Shown: positions 1-8,835, counted from the stretch's first letter. The stretch: DNA of 48,738 nucleotides from Stappia sp. BW2 (GCF_008107695.1 NZ_VIRG01000046.1:1-48738); one strand, 5' to 3'. Notes: generated by a model from the letters alone, not told the origin. Program-made: numbers and translations.

Positions 1-301
1 CGTCAATTGCCCGCCAGAGCCAGTATTTTACTCCGCCAATGACGATCACGGCTTCATCCAGATGCCATTTGCTGTTGGGCTTTGGTCTGTCCCGGCGAAT
101 GCAGCACGCGAAATGCCGGCCAAACCGGTTCACCCATTTGCGGATCGTTTCACGGCTGACACCAATACCCCGCTCAGCAAGGAGGTCTTCAACATCTGCC
201 GTACTCAACGCAAACCGATGATAGGCCCAAACCGCATAGGAGATAATCGATCTGGGAAAACGGAAGCCCTTGAGGCGCGGCAAATCTGAACTTGGAAACA
301 T
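1..301 (-). CDS. IS6-family transposase, N-terminal part (runs off window)
   Basis: The frame starts with an ATG at 301 and stays open for 100 codons to the window edge. It begins MFPSSDLPRLKGFRFP and carries the IS6 N-terminal helix-turn-helix region (VEDLLAERGIGVSRETIRKWVNRF) split across the recognition helix. The first catalytic Asp appears in WHLDEAVI, near residue 84. The remaining D and E of the DDE site lie outside the window. It is identical to the right-end copy. Confidence 0.88.
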   Translation of the reverse strand, partial: MFPSSDLPRLKGFRFPRSIISYAVWAYHRFALSTADVEDLLAERGIGVSRETIRKWVNRFGRHFACCIRRDRPKPNSKWHLDEAVIVIGGVKYWLWRAID

Positions 302-348
302 AACAGCGATCTACCAAACCGAAACCAGATCAACAAATTGGCAATGCC
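1..348 (-). mobile_element. IS6-family element, 5' part (left contig end)
   Basis: These 348 bases are the exact reverse complement of 48391-48738. The inner end carries a terminal repeat that reads GGCATTGCCAATTTGTTGA on the minus strand. A transposase start follows 47 bases inside, which is the usual IS6 arrangement. The element runs off the left edge, so its other end and any target duplication cannot be seen. Both copies have their 5' end towards the interior and their transposases point outward. Confidence 0.9.
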
Positions 349-492
349 GTCAAAACCACTCCGTTCACTTTTTGGGTCGAGCCAACCTGACCGCGTTCTT
401 CCCTGCCACTGATTACCTTCACGAATCCATTCCCGCGCTTAGATTCCAATCATTCATTGGACCGCGGATCGAAAGTCCTCGAGATTTGCGGG

Positions 493-735
493 ATGGAACC
501 TTTGGCTGCTTCTTTATTGCTCAAACGCGTGGACCTTGGCCGGAATATGAACCGGTTCTACCACCTGTCGGTCGAGCCAACCCTGTTCGGCGGCTTTGCC
601 GTTTGCCGGACATGGGGACGTCTGGGCGCCACGGGTCGGACACGTCTGGATCTCTTCGCGGATGTCTCATCGGCTCTGGCCCACCTGGAGAAGCTCGCAG
701 TTCAAAAACACAAGCGGGGTTATCGCCCGGATTGA
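493..735 (+). CDS. Stand-alone WGR-domain protein
   Basis: This is an 80-residue protein made almost entirely of a WGR domain, with the signature tryptophan-glycine-arginine in CRTWGRLGATGR and a preceding NRFYHLSVEPTLFGG strand segment. WGR domains are known from PARPs, MolR-type proteins and many small proteins of rhizobial plasmids, where their function is not established; nucleic-acid binding is only suggested. I chose ATG 493 because the homologous N-terminus usually starts a few residues before the LxLxRVDxxxN segment; an in-frame start at 457 would add 12 residues. Just upstream, at 445-461, TCCAAT and ATTGGA form an inverted repeat with a 5-base spacer that could be an operator. Confidence 0.7.
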   Translation: MEPLAASLLLKRVDLGRNMNRFYHLSVEPTLFGGFAVCRTWGRLGATGRTRLDLFADVSSALAHLEKLAVQKHKRGYRPD

Positions 736-1360
736 GACCTTGGTTCGGTGCTTGATTTTGATCACACTGGATCTGTCTCAGATCACTCAATCAAAAGTCA
801 CAGAATATCCCAAGCCCTATACCTGTCGCGACTGATGAGTTCGCGGAGGGGGCGTAAGGTCGAGTTGGCAGATCATAGGGTCGACCGCGGCGGCGTTTAT
901 GCCCAGAAAACGGGCTTACAGGAGTTTTTGCGCGGGTATTGGCCAATGTGCAACTTCGGATCCGGAATTAGGTTTAGCCATGCCAATAAATTCCCGAACG
1001 CCCTCCACTGGCATGTCCTTGAAATTGGAAACGAAAGCTTCCGCTTCAAAACTGCACCGCAAATCAGACCGACACCGAAAGGAGGAAACCAAGATCTTGA
1101 CCACAGCGTAACTGCTGCTCCATACGCAAACGGCGGGTCAATTGCCGGTGGAAATGCAGGGTCGTTCTCAGTGAAAATCAACAGCAAGCAGCCATCGCAA
1201 CCAAATAGCTGGGCTGATCATCGAACACAGCCAAAACCTCTTTTCGAAGCAGACGCTTGCGAAAAACTGCCTCGCCTGATGCATCCGCAAGATCATCTCG
1301 TCACCCGCAAATTTTTGCGACAGAACCCTACGGACCACTTCATGGGGAGAGGGTCAGGTT
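736..1360. other. Gene-poor stretch, no supported gene
   Basis: Open frames occur on both strands. The plus-strand frame 748-1446 is open only because it runs into the IS6 remnant at its 3' end, and its first two thirds look like no protein I know. A minus-strand frame at 916-1104 has protein-like composition but no recognisable domain or clear ribosome site. I see no convincing gene here; decayed mobile-element DNA is likely. Confidence 0.4.
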
Positions 1361-1500
1361 TCGACCTAGCCGGTCGATGGACGGTCCGCGAGCAGAACGA
1401 TCTGATTGCAGACCTCTTCGGAATTAACAAAGTCAGCGAAGCCTGAAAGTCTGCCCCAACCGGGGGAGACATCTCCCCCGACAGAACTTGCGACGAGCCC
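1361..1500 (+). mobile_element. IS6-family remnant, 3' end
   Basis: The frame ending at 1446 finishes with GRWTVREQNDLIADLFGINK, which matches the C-terminus of the intact IS6 transposase at 34989-35741 (GQWSVCEQDDLLAMIFGIEK). The sequence after the stop ends with CTTGCGACGAGCCC at 1500, close to that element's right terminal repeat (GTTGCGACAAGCCC). Only the last 25 or so codons plus the right end survive. A perfect 8-bp hairpin (CGGGGGAG, loop ACAT) at 1461-1480 lies between stop and repeat. Confidence 0.75.
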
Positions 1501-1534
1501 TTGGTAGGACCGTATGTCCGTTCCTGACAGAGAG

Positions 1535-1557
1535 GCGTGCCGTCCTGTACGGCACGC
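1535..1557 (-). terminator. Hairpin downstream of gabD, probable terminator
   Basis: GCGTGCCGT and ACGGCACGC form a perfect 9-bp stem with a 5-base loop, 27 bases past the stop codon of the last gene of the liv/gabD operon. No strong T-run follows on the minus strand, so intrinsic termination is plausible rather than certain. Confidence 0.5.
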
Positions 1558-1583
1558 TCGAAAGTGGCTTGGATGGGTTGATG

Positions 1584-3068
1584 TCAGATTCCGCCGAAAC
1601 AGAGATATTTCATCTCGGTGAAATCGTCCGTGCCGTATTTGGAACCTTCACGGCCGAGACCGGACTGCTTGACGCCACCGAACGGGGCAACTTCGGTCGA
1701 GATCAGTCCTGTGTTGATGCCGACCATGCCGTATTCCAGTGCTTCCGCGACCCGCCAGACCCTGGAAAGGTCCCTTGCGTAGAAGTAGGAGGCCAGGCCG
1801 AAGATCGTGTCGTTGGCCTGCTCGATCACATCATCGACGGTGTCGAACCTGAACAGCGGTGCGACCGGCCCGAAGGTTTCCTCCGATGCGACCTTCATTT
1901 CGCGAGTGATCCCGGTCATCACCGTGGGCTGGAAGAAGGTACCACCCAATTCGTGGCGGCTGCCGCCTGTCAGGACCTGCGCGCCTTTCGACAGCGCATC
2001 GGCAACGTGGTCTTCCACCTTTTCAACGGCCTTTTCGCTGATCAGGGGGCCGGCGATGACACCGTCTTGGAAACCGTCGCCCACCTTCATTTTTTTCACC
2101 GCTTCCGTCAGCTTTTGCGCGAAAGCGTCGTAGACACCGGCCTGAACGTAGATGCGGTTGGCGCAGACGCAGGTCTGTCCGTTGTTGCGATACTTGGAAA
2201 TCATGGCGCCTTCGACGGCGGCGTCGAGGTCGGCATCATCGAACACGATGAAGGGCGCGTTGCCGCCAAGCTCCATTGACGCCTTCAGCACCTTGTCGGC
2301 GGCCTGGCGCAACAGAATGCGGCCGACCTGCGTGGACCCGGTAAAGGTGATCTTGCGGATCTTGTCGTTAGAACAGAATTCCTGGCCAATATCGGCCGAC
2401 CTGGTCGAAGTGACGACGGAGAACAGGCCGTCCGGAACACCGGCTTCCTGCGCGAGCTTTGCCATCGCCAGGGCGGACAGCGGCGTTTCCGCAGCCGGTT
2501 TGGCAACGAAGGCACAGCCGACCGCAAGCGCCGGGCCGACCTTGCGGGCAATCATGGCATTGGGGAAGTTCCAGGGTGTGATGGAGGCAACGACGCCGAC
2601 CGGCTGTTTCAGCACGACAATTCGCTTGTCGCTCTGGTGTCCCGGGATAACGTCGCCGTAGACGCGTTTGGCCTCTTCGGAAAACCATTCGATAAAACTG
2701 GCGCCATACATGATTTCGCCCTTCGCCTCGGCAAGGGGCTTGCCCATCTCGGCAGTCAGGATCGCACCGAGATCGTCCGCGTTCGCGACCATGAGATCGA
2801 ACCACTTGCGCAGGATTCCGGCGCGCTCCTTGCCGGTCTTTGCCGCCCAGTCCTTTTGCGCCTTGAAGGCTGCGTCGATCGCGGTTCGTGTGTCCTCGAC
2901 GCCGAGATCGGGCAGTCTTGCGAGCACCTCGCCATTCGCGGGATTGGTGACCTCGAATTCATCCCCTGCCTTAGCCTTGTCCAGCCAGTTTCCGGCAACA
3001 AAGGCCTGCGTGCAAAGAAGATCCTGGCGTTTCAATCGCCCTGTCAGGCTTTCGGATGGTGTCGACAT
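1584..3068 (-). CDS. gabD: NAD(P)-dependent succinate-semialdehyde dehydrogenase family protein
   Basis: This 494-residue aldehyde dehydrogenase has the family's full length. It has the Rossmann motif TFTGSTQVG (about 241-249), the general base Glu266 in MELGGNAPF and the catalytic Cys300 in NNGQTCVCANR. The overall sequence is closest to GabD, which oxidises succinate semialdehyde to succinate. Other short aldehydes cannot be excluded. The start at 3068 is preceded by AAGAAAGGAATACC; a longer frame to 3137 lacks such a site. It is the last gene of the liv operon, 70 bases after the cyclase gene. With the Fe-type alcohol dehydrogenase upstream it could convert a hydroxyacid such as 4-hydroxybutyrate to succinate, which is an inference from context. 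Confidence 0.88.
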   Translation of the reverse strand: MSTPSESLTGRLKRQDLLCTQAFVAGNWLDKAKAGDEFEVTNPANGEVLARLPDLGVEDTRTAIDAAFKAQKDWAAKTGKERAGILRKWFDLMVANADDLGAILTAEMGKPLAEAKGEIMYGASFIEWFSEEAKRVYGDVIPGHQSDKRIVVLKQPVGVVASITPWNFPNAMIARKVGPALAVGCAFVAKPAAETPLSALAMAKLAQEAGVPDGLFSVVTSTRSADIGQEFCSNDKIRKITFTGSTQVGRILLRQAADKVLKASMELGGNAPFIVFDDADLDAAVEGAMISKYRNNGQTCVCANRIYVQAGVYDAFAQKLTEAVKKMKVGDGFQDGVIAGPLISEKAVEKVEDHVADALSKGAQVLTGGSRHELGGTFFQPTVMTGITREMKVASEETFGPVAPLFRFDTVDDVIEQANDTIFGLASYFYARDLSRVWRVAEALEYGMVGINTGLISTEVAPFGGVKQSGLGREGSKYGTDDFTEMKYLCFGGI

Positions 3069-3138
3069 GGTATTCCTTTCTTTCGCAAGCCCCTCGCTCG
3101 CAAGGCGAACGTGGGGCAGCAGTTTTCGTTCCGCCAAA

Positions 3139-4083
3139 TTAGCGGATGGCCGTCGGATTGATCATCATCTGAACGGCACCCTTCATGCGGGTCACGCCCA
3201 GGACGAACAGAAACTCATGGGCATTGTCCTCGGCAAGCGCGCGGGTGTCCATGTTCTCCAGAATATAGATGCCGTTTTGAGGAATGAGAATCTGGTGGAC
3301 CGCAAACACGCCATCGGTCCCGTTTTCGAAAGGAACGGCCTCAACGCCCCAGGTGTCCGCGCCCACAGCGATGACACCGACCTCCGCAAGATATTCCGCA
3401 CCACTGATCCCGAGGCCGGGTTCCACCTTCACATAGCGATCATGGTCCGGTGTTTCGCCGTCCAGAAGGTCAAGCCAACCGGAATGGAACAGAACGACGT
3501 CTCCCTTTTTCAATTCAACACCCTGGGCTTTCGCAGCGGCGACGATGTCGTCCTTCGTATAGGCGGTGCCTTCCTTGACGATGTCCTGACCGTAGAAGGC
3601 GGCCATGTTGAGCATGACCCCGCGCGCCACAATCGGCGGCAATTTTTCCAGACCGAGTTTCACAAGGCCATCAGCCTTGGCAACATCTGCTTCGGCAAGG
3701 CCGTTGTAATAGGTGTGTTTGATGCCGATATGGCCGAGGCCATCAATCTGTGGCCCGATGCCAAGCCAGCCCATGAAGATATCGTCGTTATAGGTCATCC
3801 CGTTGGTCCCAAGACCTTCGGTCGTGATCTGGTTCGGCTGCAACACCGTGATACTCATCGAGCGCGGCGAAAAGGCAGGCGTATCCTTGTCTACGACGAT
3901 ACCGAGATTGTAGGTCTTGCCCGTCTTGACCAGTTTGGCGGCCTCCAGCACGCTTTCCGGCGTGATGAGGTTCGCGGCGCCGATTTCATCGTCGGGGCCC
4001 CAGGGGGAATCGTGCCAGTCTTCGGCAAGGGCAGTCCCTGCCAGTCCGCAACAAAGGGCCGAGGCCAGTAATAAGGATTTCAT
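3139..4083 (-). CDS. Exported cyclase-family (kynurenine formamidase-like) hydrolase
   Basis: This 314-residue protein has a cleavable signal peptide (MKSLLLASALCCGLAGTALA) followed by a cyclase/PF04199-type domain. The metal-site region reads DGLGHIGIKHTYYNG near residues 113-127, which resembles but is not identical to the HxGTHxDxPxH motif of bacterial kynurenine formamidases. DVVLFHSGW and the GVEAVPFENG/HQILIPQNG segments are also typical of the family. Members hydrolyse amides, lactones or related bonds; this one should work in the periplasm. It may open a cyclic substrate before import by the Liv system, which is speculation. A strong ribosome site (GGGAGGAATAAAAG) precedes ATG 4083. 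Confidence 0.8.
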   Translation of the reverse strand: MKSLLLASALCCGLAGTALAEDWHDSPWGPDDEIGAANLITPESVLEAAKLVKTGKTYNLGIVVDKDTPAFSPRSMSITVLQPNQITTEGLGTNGMTYNDDIFMGWLGIGPQIDGLGHIGIKHTYYNGLAEADVAKADGLVKLGLEKLPPIVARGVMLNMAAFYGQDIVKEGTAYTKDDIVAAAKAQGVELKKGDVVLFHSGWLDLLDGETPDHDRYVKVEPGLGISGAEYLAEVGVIAVGADTWGVEAVPFENGTDGVFAVHQILIPQNGIYILENMDTRALAEDNAHEFLFVLGVTRMKGAVQMMINPTAIR

Positions 4084-4165
4084 CTTTTATTCCTCCCGAT
4101 TGAATGCGGCCCGAAACGTGACTGTGGCAGGCGACCGCTTTCCTACCCTGAGAAGCTCCGCACGG

Positions 4166-5338
4166 TCAGAGCGAGGCTTCGTAAATCCGTGCGGCGTCCT
4201 CCTCCCGGACGTCACGCGGATTGTTCACGAGCAATCTGGTCTGGTTCATCGCGTCTGAGGCGAGCTTCGGAATGTCCGCCGCCGTGATGCCGACCTGACG
4301 CAGGCCCGGTTCAAGGCCCAGGTCGCGATTGAGACCGGCGAGTCGATCGATGAAGTCCGCCGTTACGGCCTGGCTGGAACGGCCCCCCCCGATATCCGGG
4401 AAGACATGCGGTGCCAGCTCCGCATAGGCGGTGCCGCATTCAGGAGCGTTGAAGCGCATGACCTCGGCAAGCACCAGCGCATTGGACAGGCCGTGGGGCA
4501 CGTGAAACAGGCTGCCGACCGGATAGGCCAGCGCATGCACCGCTGCAACGGGCGAATTGGCGAAGGCCTGTCCGGCGAGCATCGATCCAAGCAGCATGTT
4601 GACCCTTGCATCCACGTTGCCGCCGTTATGAACTGCTTCGCGGATATTCGCGCCGAGCAGATCAAGCGCCTGCAGTGCAAGCATTCTCGAGATGGGATTG
4701 TTGTTGGCGCTGCGGGACGTATAGGCCTCGATGGCATGCACCATGGCATCGACCCCCGTCGCCGCTGTAATGTGCGGAGGCAGGCCGACGGTCAGTTCCG
4801 GGTCCAGAAGAGCGATGTCGGGCAGAATGATCGGCGAGACGACGCCTTTCTTTTCCTCCGTCCCCGTCGTCAGGATGGAAACGGCGGTCACCTCGGATCC
4901 CGTGCCCGCCGTCGTCGGCACAAGCACGAGCGGCAACCGGGTGCCGCGTGCCTGATTGACGCCGTAGACTGTGTCCAGCGGCTGGTCGGACGCAGAAAGC
5001 AGCGCAACAACCTTGGCCACATCCATCGAACTGCCGCCGCCGAAGCCGATGATGCAGGCGATGTTGTCAGCCTTTGCAATCTCGACCGCCTCCAGAACAG
5101 TGTCCGCTTTGGGATCGGCCTCGACGCCGTCGAACAGCGTCACATTGAAGCCGGTTGACTGGAGGCTCGCCAGCGCGGTTTCCGCAAGGCCGATCTTGAC
5201 AATCCCGGGATCCGTCACGAAGAGCACGCTGCGGTTCTTCGCGGCGAATGGCATGGTTTCAAGCATCTCGCCGAGCTGGGCGGCGCCGTTTCTCTGAAGC
5301 CGTATCGAGGGGGTCGTGTTGAAAACGAAATCATCCAT
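4166..5338 (-). CDS. Iron-containing alcohol dehydrogenase (group III)
   Basis: This 390-residue Fe-ADH has the nucleotide motif GFGGGSSMDVAK near residue 95 and the PTTAGTGSEVT segment. Metal ligands are visible as Asp and His in GVDAMVHAIEAY and as histidines in AAVHALAYPVGSLFHVPHG. The family oxidises primary alcohols or hydroxyacids with NAD(P), including propanediol, butanol and 4-hydroxybutyrate dehydrogenases; the exact substrate cannot be read from sequence. ATG 5338 is preferred because GAGGTGG lies just upstream. A GTG at 5350 overlapping the livF stop is the alternative. The position between livF and gabD suggests that it takes the first oxidation step on the imported compound. Confidence 0.88.
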   Translation of the reverse strand: MDDFVFNTTPSIRLQRNGAAQLGEMLETMPFAAKNRSVLFVTDPGIVKIGLAETALASLQSTGFNVTLFDGVEADPKADTVLEAVEIAKADNIACIIGFGGGSSMDVAKVVALLSASDQPLDTVYGVNQARGTRLPLVLVPTTAGTGSEVTAVSILTTGTEEKKGVVSPIILPDIALLDPELTVGLPPHITAATGVDAMVHAIEAYTSRSANNNPISRMLALQALDLLGANIREAVHNGGNVDARVNMLLGSMLAGQAFANSPVAAVHALAYPVGSLFHVPHGLSNALVLAEVMRFNAPECGTAYAELAPHVFPDIGGGRSSQAVTADFIDRLAGLNRDLGLEPGLRQVGITAADIPKLASDAMNQTRLLVNNPRDVREEDAARIYEASL

Positions 5339-5346
5339 GATCCACC

Positions 5347-6003
5347 TCACGCCGCCAGAGAGTTCATGAGGCTTATCTGGCCTCTTTCTATCGAATAGAC
5401 CTTGTCGACCACGTTCTCGGAATGGGTGTAGTCGGATTCCGAAATCAGCACCGTCAGATGTTCCGATTTCAGGTTCGCGATCACCTCCATGAGACGTTGG
5501 GCGAGCGCCGGCGCAACGCCCTCGAAGGGTTCATCCAGCAACAGGAGATTTGAGCCGCACACGAGTGCCCGCGCCAGGGCGACCAGCTTCTGCTGCCCGC
5601 CGCTGAGTGTCATCGCCTTGCGCCCGGCAAAGCGGCCGATCTCAGGCATGAGGTCATAGACCCATTTGACACGGGACCGATCGGTGTTGCCCGTCGCCCA
5701 GAGCGGCACGAGAATGTTCTCCTCGACCGTGAAATGCGGCACCAGCCGCCGGTCTTCCGGCAGGTAGCCGATGCCGAGCGCCGCGCGCTGATGGGCTTTC
5801 TCCGTGTGCAGGCTCTCGTGATTGAACAGGATCGATCCGCTGTCTGCTCGAAGCAGGCCCATGACCGCGCGCATCAACGTTGTCTTGCCGGCGCCGTTGC
5901 GGCCGATCAGGCCGCAGGTGGTCCCGGTCTCCAGGTCCATGCTAACGCCCCGGAGAATGGGAACGCGCTGTATCGAAAGGTTGAGTTGGCTGATGGTCAG
6001 CAT
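5347..6003 (-). CDS. livF: Branched-chain-type ABC transporter ATPase LivF
   Basis: This 218-residue cytoplasmic ATPase is slightly shorter than the usual 233-240 residues. The Walker A motif is GRNGAGKT (about 34-41), the signature is LSGGQQK and the Walker B is LLLLDEPFEG. It is the second ATPase of a HAAT-family importer and pairs with LivG. Its start overlaps the livG stop by one base (TGATG), so translation is probably coupled. The substrate of such systems is not always an amino acid: amides, urea, aromatic acids and short-chain acids are known. Confidence 0.93.
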   Translation of the reverse strand: MLTISQLNLSIQRVPILRGVSMDLETGTTCGLIGRNGAGKTTLMRAVMGLLRADSGSILFNHESLHTEKAHQRAALGIGYLPEDRRLVPHFTVEENILVPLWATGNTDRSRVKWVYDLMPEIGRFAGRKAMTLSGGQQKLVALARALVCGSNLLLLDEPFEGVAPALAQRLMEVIANLKSEHLTVLISESDYTHSENVVDKVYSIERGQISLMNSLAA

Positions 6004-6803
6004 CAGGCGGCTCCATTTCCGGCGGCGGGCGCCGCCTGTTTGTCGGTCTTGCGGTGAAACTCGCTGCCAATGACGAATTCCCGCACCTTCCGGTTTTCCA
6101 GAACCTCGCGCGTCGGCCCATCCGCCAGAATTGTGCCTTCGTAAAAGGCGACACAGCGCGGCGAGAACGCCTCGATGATCTCCATGTCGTGTTCAATGAA
6201 CAGAACCGCCGTGTCGTTGGCCTTCAGGGCGTTGATGAGCGTTTTCATGAAGTCCATCTTCTCGTCGGCACTGACACCACTGGTGGGCTCGTCCAGGAAA
6301 AGCAGGTCAGGGTCCGAGACAGTGGCCATGGCGATGTCGACCAGCTTGCGCACACCCTGCGGCAGCGTCGCGATTTCCTGATGGGCGTAGCGCTCGATGC
6401 CGAAGCGGGCGAGGAGCGACAGGGCCTCCTCCTCCCGGCCTGCATCGATGGCCGGCGTCAGCAGGGCGGGTTTGACGCGGCTCGCAATCGTCAGCGCGAT
6501 CAGCATGTTGTCCAGCACATCCATTTCCGGGAAAAGCTGGGGGATCTGGAAGGAGCGGCAGATGCCGAGCCGCATGATCTCGCGTGTCGGCTTGCCGGTG
6601 ATCGAGCTGCCCCGGTAAAGGATCTCGCCGGCGCTCGGCGGCAGATAGCCGGTGACCATGTTGACGAAGGTGGTCTTGCCGGCCCCGTTCGAGCCGATGA
6701 CGCCGAGGATTTCACCGGCGCCGATCCGGATGTTGATGTCCCTGGCGGCAACGACAGCGCCGAAGGTGCGTTCCAGGTTTCTGGTTTCCAGGATGGGTGT
6801 CAT
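6003..6803 (-). CDS. livG: Branched-chain-type ABC transporter ATPase LivG
   Basis: This 266-residue ATPase has Walker A GSNGAGKT near residue 38 and Walker B DLLFLDEPTSG. The usual LSGGQ signature is replaced by LPQGVRKLVDIAMA, a variant found in several non-amino-acid HAAT transporters, so it does not by itself mean inactivity. A C-terminal tail rich in Ala and Gly extends past the usual end. It lies one base after livM and overlaps livF, so it is firmly in the operon. Confidence 0.92.
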   Translation of the reverse strand: MTPILETRNLERTFGAVVAARDINIRIGAGEILGVIGSNGAGKTTFVNMVTGYLPPSAGEILYRGSSITGKPTREIMRLGICRSFQIPQLFPEMDVLDNMLIALTIASRVKPALLTPAIDAGREEEALSLLARFGIERYAHQEIATLPQGVRKLVDIAMATVSDPDLLFLDEPTSGVSADEKMDFMKTLINALKANDTAVLFIEHDMEIIEAFSPRCVAFYEGTILADGPTREVLENRKVREFVIGSEFHRKTDKQAAPAAGNGAA

Positions 6804-6804
6804 G

Positions 6805-7785
6805 TCAATTTCCCTCCATGATTTCCGAGGCCTTCGGCGCGGCTGTTTTCCGTTTTGCCGAAGCGATCAGCGACCACAGGCCCCTGGGCAGGAAAATGAT
6901 CGTCAGGAGCATCAAAGTGCCGAGGATCATTTGCCAGGTGTTCGGTGAAATCTCGACTGCGTAGACGCGGACGATTTCCAGAAGGAACGTGCCGATGAGA
7001 GGCGCGGCAATGTTGCCTGTCCCGGCGAGGATCGACACGAAGACGAATTGCCCGGACGTGGTCCAGTTGGTCATCTCCGGATCGACATGGCCGAGCGCCA
7101 TGGCCCACAGCACCCCGCCCGCTGCCGAGACGGCCGCAGCGATCACATAGGTAATGTGGACGGCACGATGCGCCGAGGTTCCCAGGTATTCGACCCGCAG
7201 TTCGTTCTCGCGGATGGCTTCGTTGATGTAGCCGAGGGGGCTGCGCAGGACCCTGTTGAGACCGAGTGCGAGGCCGAGTGTGACAACGCAGGTGACCACG
7301 TAGAGAACCGTTTCACCCAGGTCGCCCTCGGGCGCCCAGCCGAGATAGGTGGGCTGCGGCAGGTTGAAGCCGTCCGTGCTGCCGAGTTCCTCGGTGCTGG
7401 ACAGCAGGCCGAACAGGATCATCGAGACCGCCAGACTCAGCATGGCGAAGAAGATCTCGCGGTAGCGGCGCAACAGGAAGCCGAGCAGGAAGGCGATGAC
7501 GACGCTGGCCAGAAGTCCCATCACGAGCAGCACGAAGAGATCCGAAATGCCGAGGAACTTGCCCGCCAGTCCGGCCGTGTATCCGCCGATGCAGAAGTAG
7601 AGACCCTGGCCGAAGGACACGAGGCCCGCGCGCATCTGGATCATGACGCCGAGCGCGACCAGCCCGGTGCCGAGCGACACCTGGATGTAATTGACCACCC
7701 ATGCGGGAAGAAGGAAGGTGAGGCAGATGAGAACCGGCAGCGCGAGCAGCAGTCCCCATTCGGTCTTGTCGAAGGACTTGGTCAT
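6805..7785 (-). CDS. livM: Branched-chain-type ABC transporter permease LivM
   Basis: This 326-residue inner-membrane permease has about nine hydrophobic segments and the LivM features GQGLYFCIGGYTAG near the middle of the first half and the long INEAIRENELRVEYLG cytoplasmic loop (EAA-like) that contacts the ATPases. I start it at the ATG at 7785, which overlaps the livH stop by four bases. The open frame continues far upstream (to 8631), but only as a shadow of livH. Confidence 0.92.
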   Translation of the reverse strand: MTKSFDKTEWGLLLALPVLICLTFLLPAWVVNYIQVSLGTGLVALGVMIQMRAGLVSFGQGLYFCIGGYTAGLAGKFLGISDLFVLLVMGLLASVVIAFLLGFLLRRYREIFFAMLSLAVSMILFGLLSSTEELGSTDGFNLPQPTYLGWAPEGDLGETVLYVVTCVVTLGLALGLNRVLRSPLGYINEAIRENELRVEYLGTSAHRAVHITYVIAAAVSAAGGVLWAMALGHVDPEMTNWTTSGQFVFVSILAGTGNIAAPLIGTFLLEIVRVYAVEISPNTWQMILGTLMLLTIIFLPRGLWSLIASAKRKTAAPKASEIMEGN

Positions 7786-8678
7786 ATCTTCCTGCTTTCC
7801 GAGAGTGCAAACAGCCCGTAAGGCTTCACTGTCAGGACTGCGGCCATGACGAGATAGATCGAGAAAAGCTCCGCCGGCGGGTACAGGTGGACGAAGGCTG
7901 CCCGGGAAAAGCCAACGATCAGCGCGCCAAGCATGGCGCCGCCGATCGAACCCATGCCGCCGATGACGATCACCGCGAAGGCCATGACGATGATTTCCGC
8001 GCCGATACCAGGCACAACGGAAATCTCCGGAGCTGTCAGTGCGCCGCCGAGTGCGCCCAGGGTTGCGCCGATGACGAAGGTGACCGTGAAGAACAGCGTG
8101 ACATTGATGCCGAGCGCGCTGCTGACCTCGCGGTCCTCGATCACGACGAGCAGAAGTTTGCCTGTCCGTGTGTGATTGAGGGCGAAGTAGAGCGCCGCGC
8201 CGACAAGGATGGCCACACCGACGATGAGGAACTTGTAGACCGTGTAGGGCAGACCGAAAACGTCGATTGTGCCGAGCCAGTAGGCTGGCTGGTAGGAGAC
8301 GTAGGAGTCCGTGCCCCAGATCAGCTTGGTGGCATCTTCCAGCACCAGGAAGATGGCGTAGGTCACCAGGACCATCAGCACCTCGTCCCGGCCATACATG
8401 AACCGCAGGATGCCGCGCTCCACGAGTAGCCCCGAGACGAGACCGGCCGCGAGCGCGGCGAGCGGGATGATCAGGTAGGTCAGCGCGATGGTGCTGCCGG
8501 TCTGTGTATAGAGGCCTATGGCCCAGGCGGACGTGTAGGCGCCGAGCGCATAGAAACCGCCATGGGCAATGTTGAGGATCCGCATCACGCCGTAAACCAG
8601 CGTGAGGCCGACGGATGACAGGAAGAGCCATGCGGCAAAGCCGAGCCCGTCCACTGCTATCGCGACAGCGGTTAGCAT
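7782..8678 (-). CDS. livH: Branched-chain-type ABC transporter permease LivH
   Basis: This 298-residue inner-membrane permease has the LivH-typical LVYGVMRILNIAHGGFYALGAY near the N-terminus, split here across the second and third membrane segments, and a C-terminal GGMGSIGGAMLGALIVG loop. The start at 8678 has GGAGAATTC as ribosome site; the open frame to 8756 adds a hydrophilic stretch without support. It forms the translocation pore with LivM. It is separated from livK by 157 bases that carry two hairpins. Confidence 0.92.
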   Translation of the reverse strand: MLTAVAIAVDGLGFAAWLFLSSVGLTLVYGVMRILNIAHGGFYALGAYTSAWAIGLYTQTGSTIALTYLIIPLAALAAGLVSGLLVERGILRFMYGRDEVLMVLVTYAIFLVLEDATKLIWGTDSYVSYQPAYWLGTIDVFGLPYTVYKFLIVGVAILVGAALYFALNHTRTGKLLLVVIEDREVSSALGINVTLFFTVTFVIGATLGALGGALTAPEISVVPGIGAEIIVMAFAVIVIGGMGSIGGAMLGALIVGFSRAAFVHLYPPAELFSIYLVMAAVLTVKPYGLFALSESRKI

Positions 8679-8740
8679 TGAATTCTCCGTACCAGTCTTA
8701 TGTGAATGTGGCCTCCGGGCGCCCCGGCTGCCGGGAAAGA

Positions 8741-8820
8741 CCGGGTCCCGCCGCAATGCGATGTGCGGGACCCGGCAATGTGTCAGAGGATCGGGCTAGA
8801 TGCCTGAGGAGACCTCTGAC
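8741..8820 (-). promoter_or_regulatory. Two strong hairpins between livK and livH
   Basis: CCGGGTCCCGC (8741-8751) pairs perfectly with GCGGGACCCGG (8765-8775). GTCAGAGG (8782-8789) pairs with CCTCTGAC (8813-8820). Neither is followed by a T-run on the minus strand. Intercistronic stem-loops after a binding-protein gene are known to stabilise the upstream mRNA or partly stop transcription, giving more binding protein than permease. That role is inferred here. Confidence 0.6.
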
Positions 8821-8835
8821 GCAAGTGCCTGACGG

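Noticed and set aside
748..1446. Long plus-strand frame of 232 codons
   Set aside because: Only its last 25 codons match anything (IS6 transposase end). The remainder lacks recognisable protein features and a ribosome site.
1461..1480. CGGGGGAG hairpin as a terminator
   Set aside because: It lies inside the IS6 right end with no T-run and no gene needing it, so it is listed only with the IS remnant.
1488..2279. 263-codon plus-strand frame inside gabD
   Set aside because: It lies antisense to a well-supported aldehyde dehydrogenase; such antisense frames are common in high-GC DNA.
7786..8631. Upstream extension of the livM frame
   Set aside because: It is an out-of-frame reading of livH; the livM start is fixed by the 4-base overlap with the livH stop.
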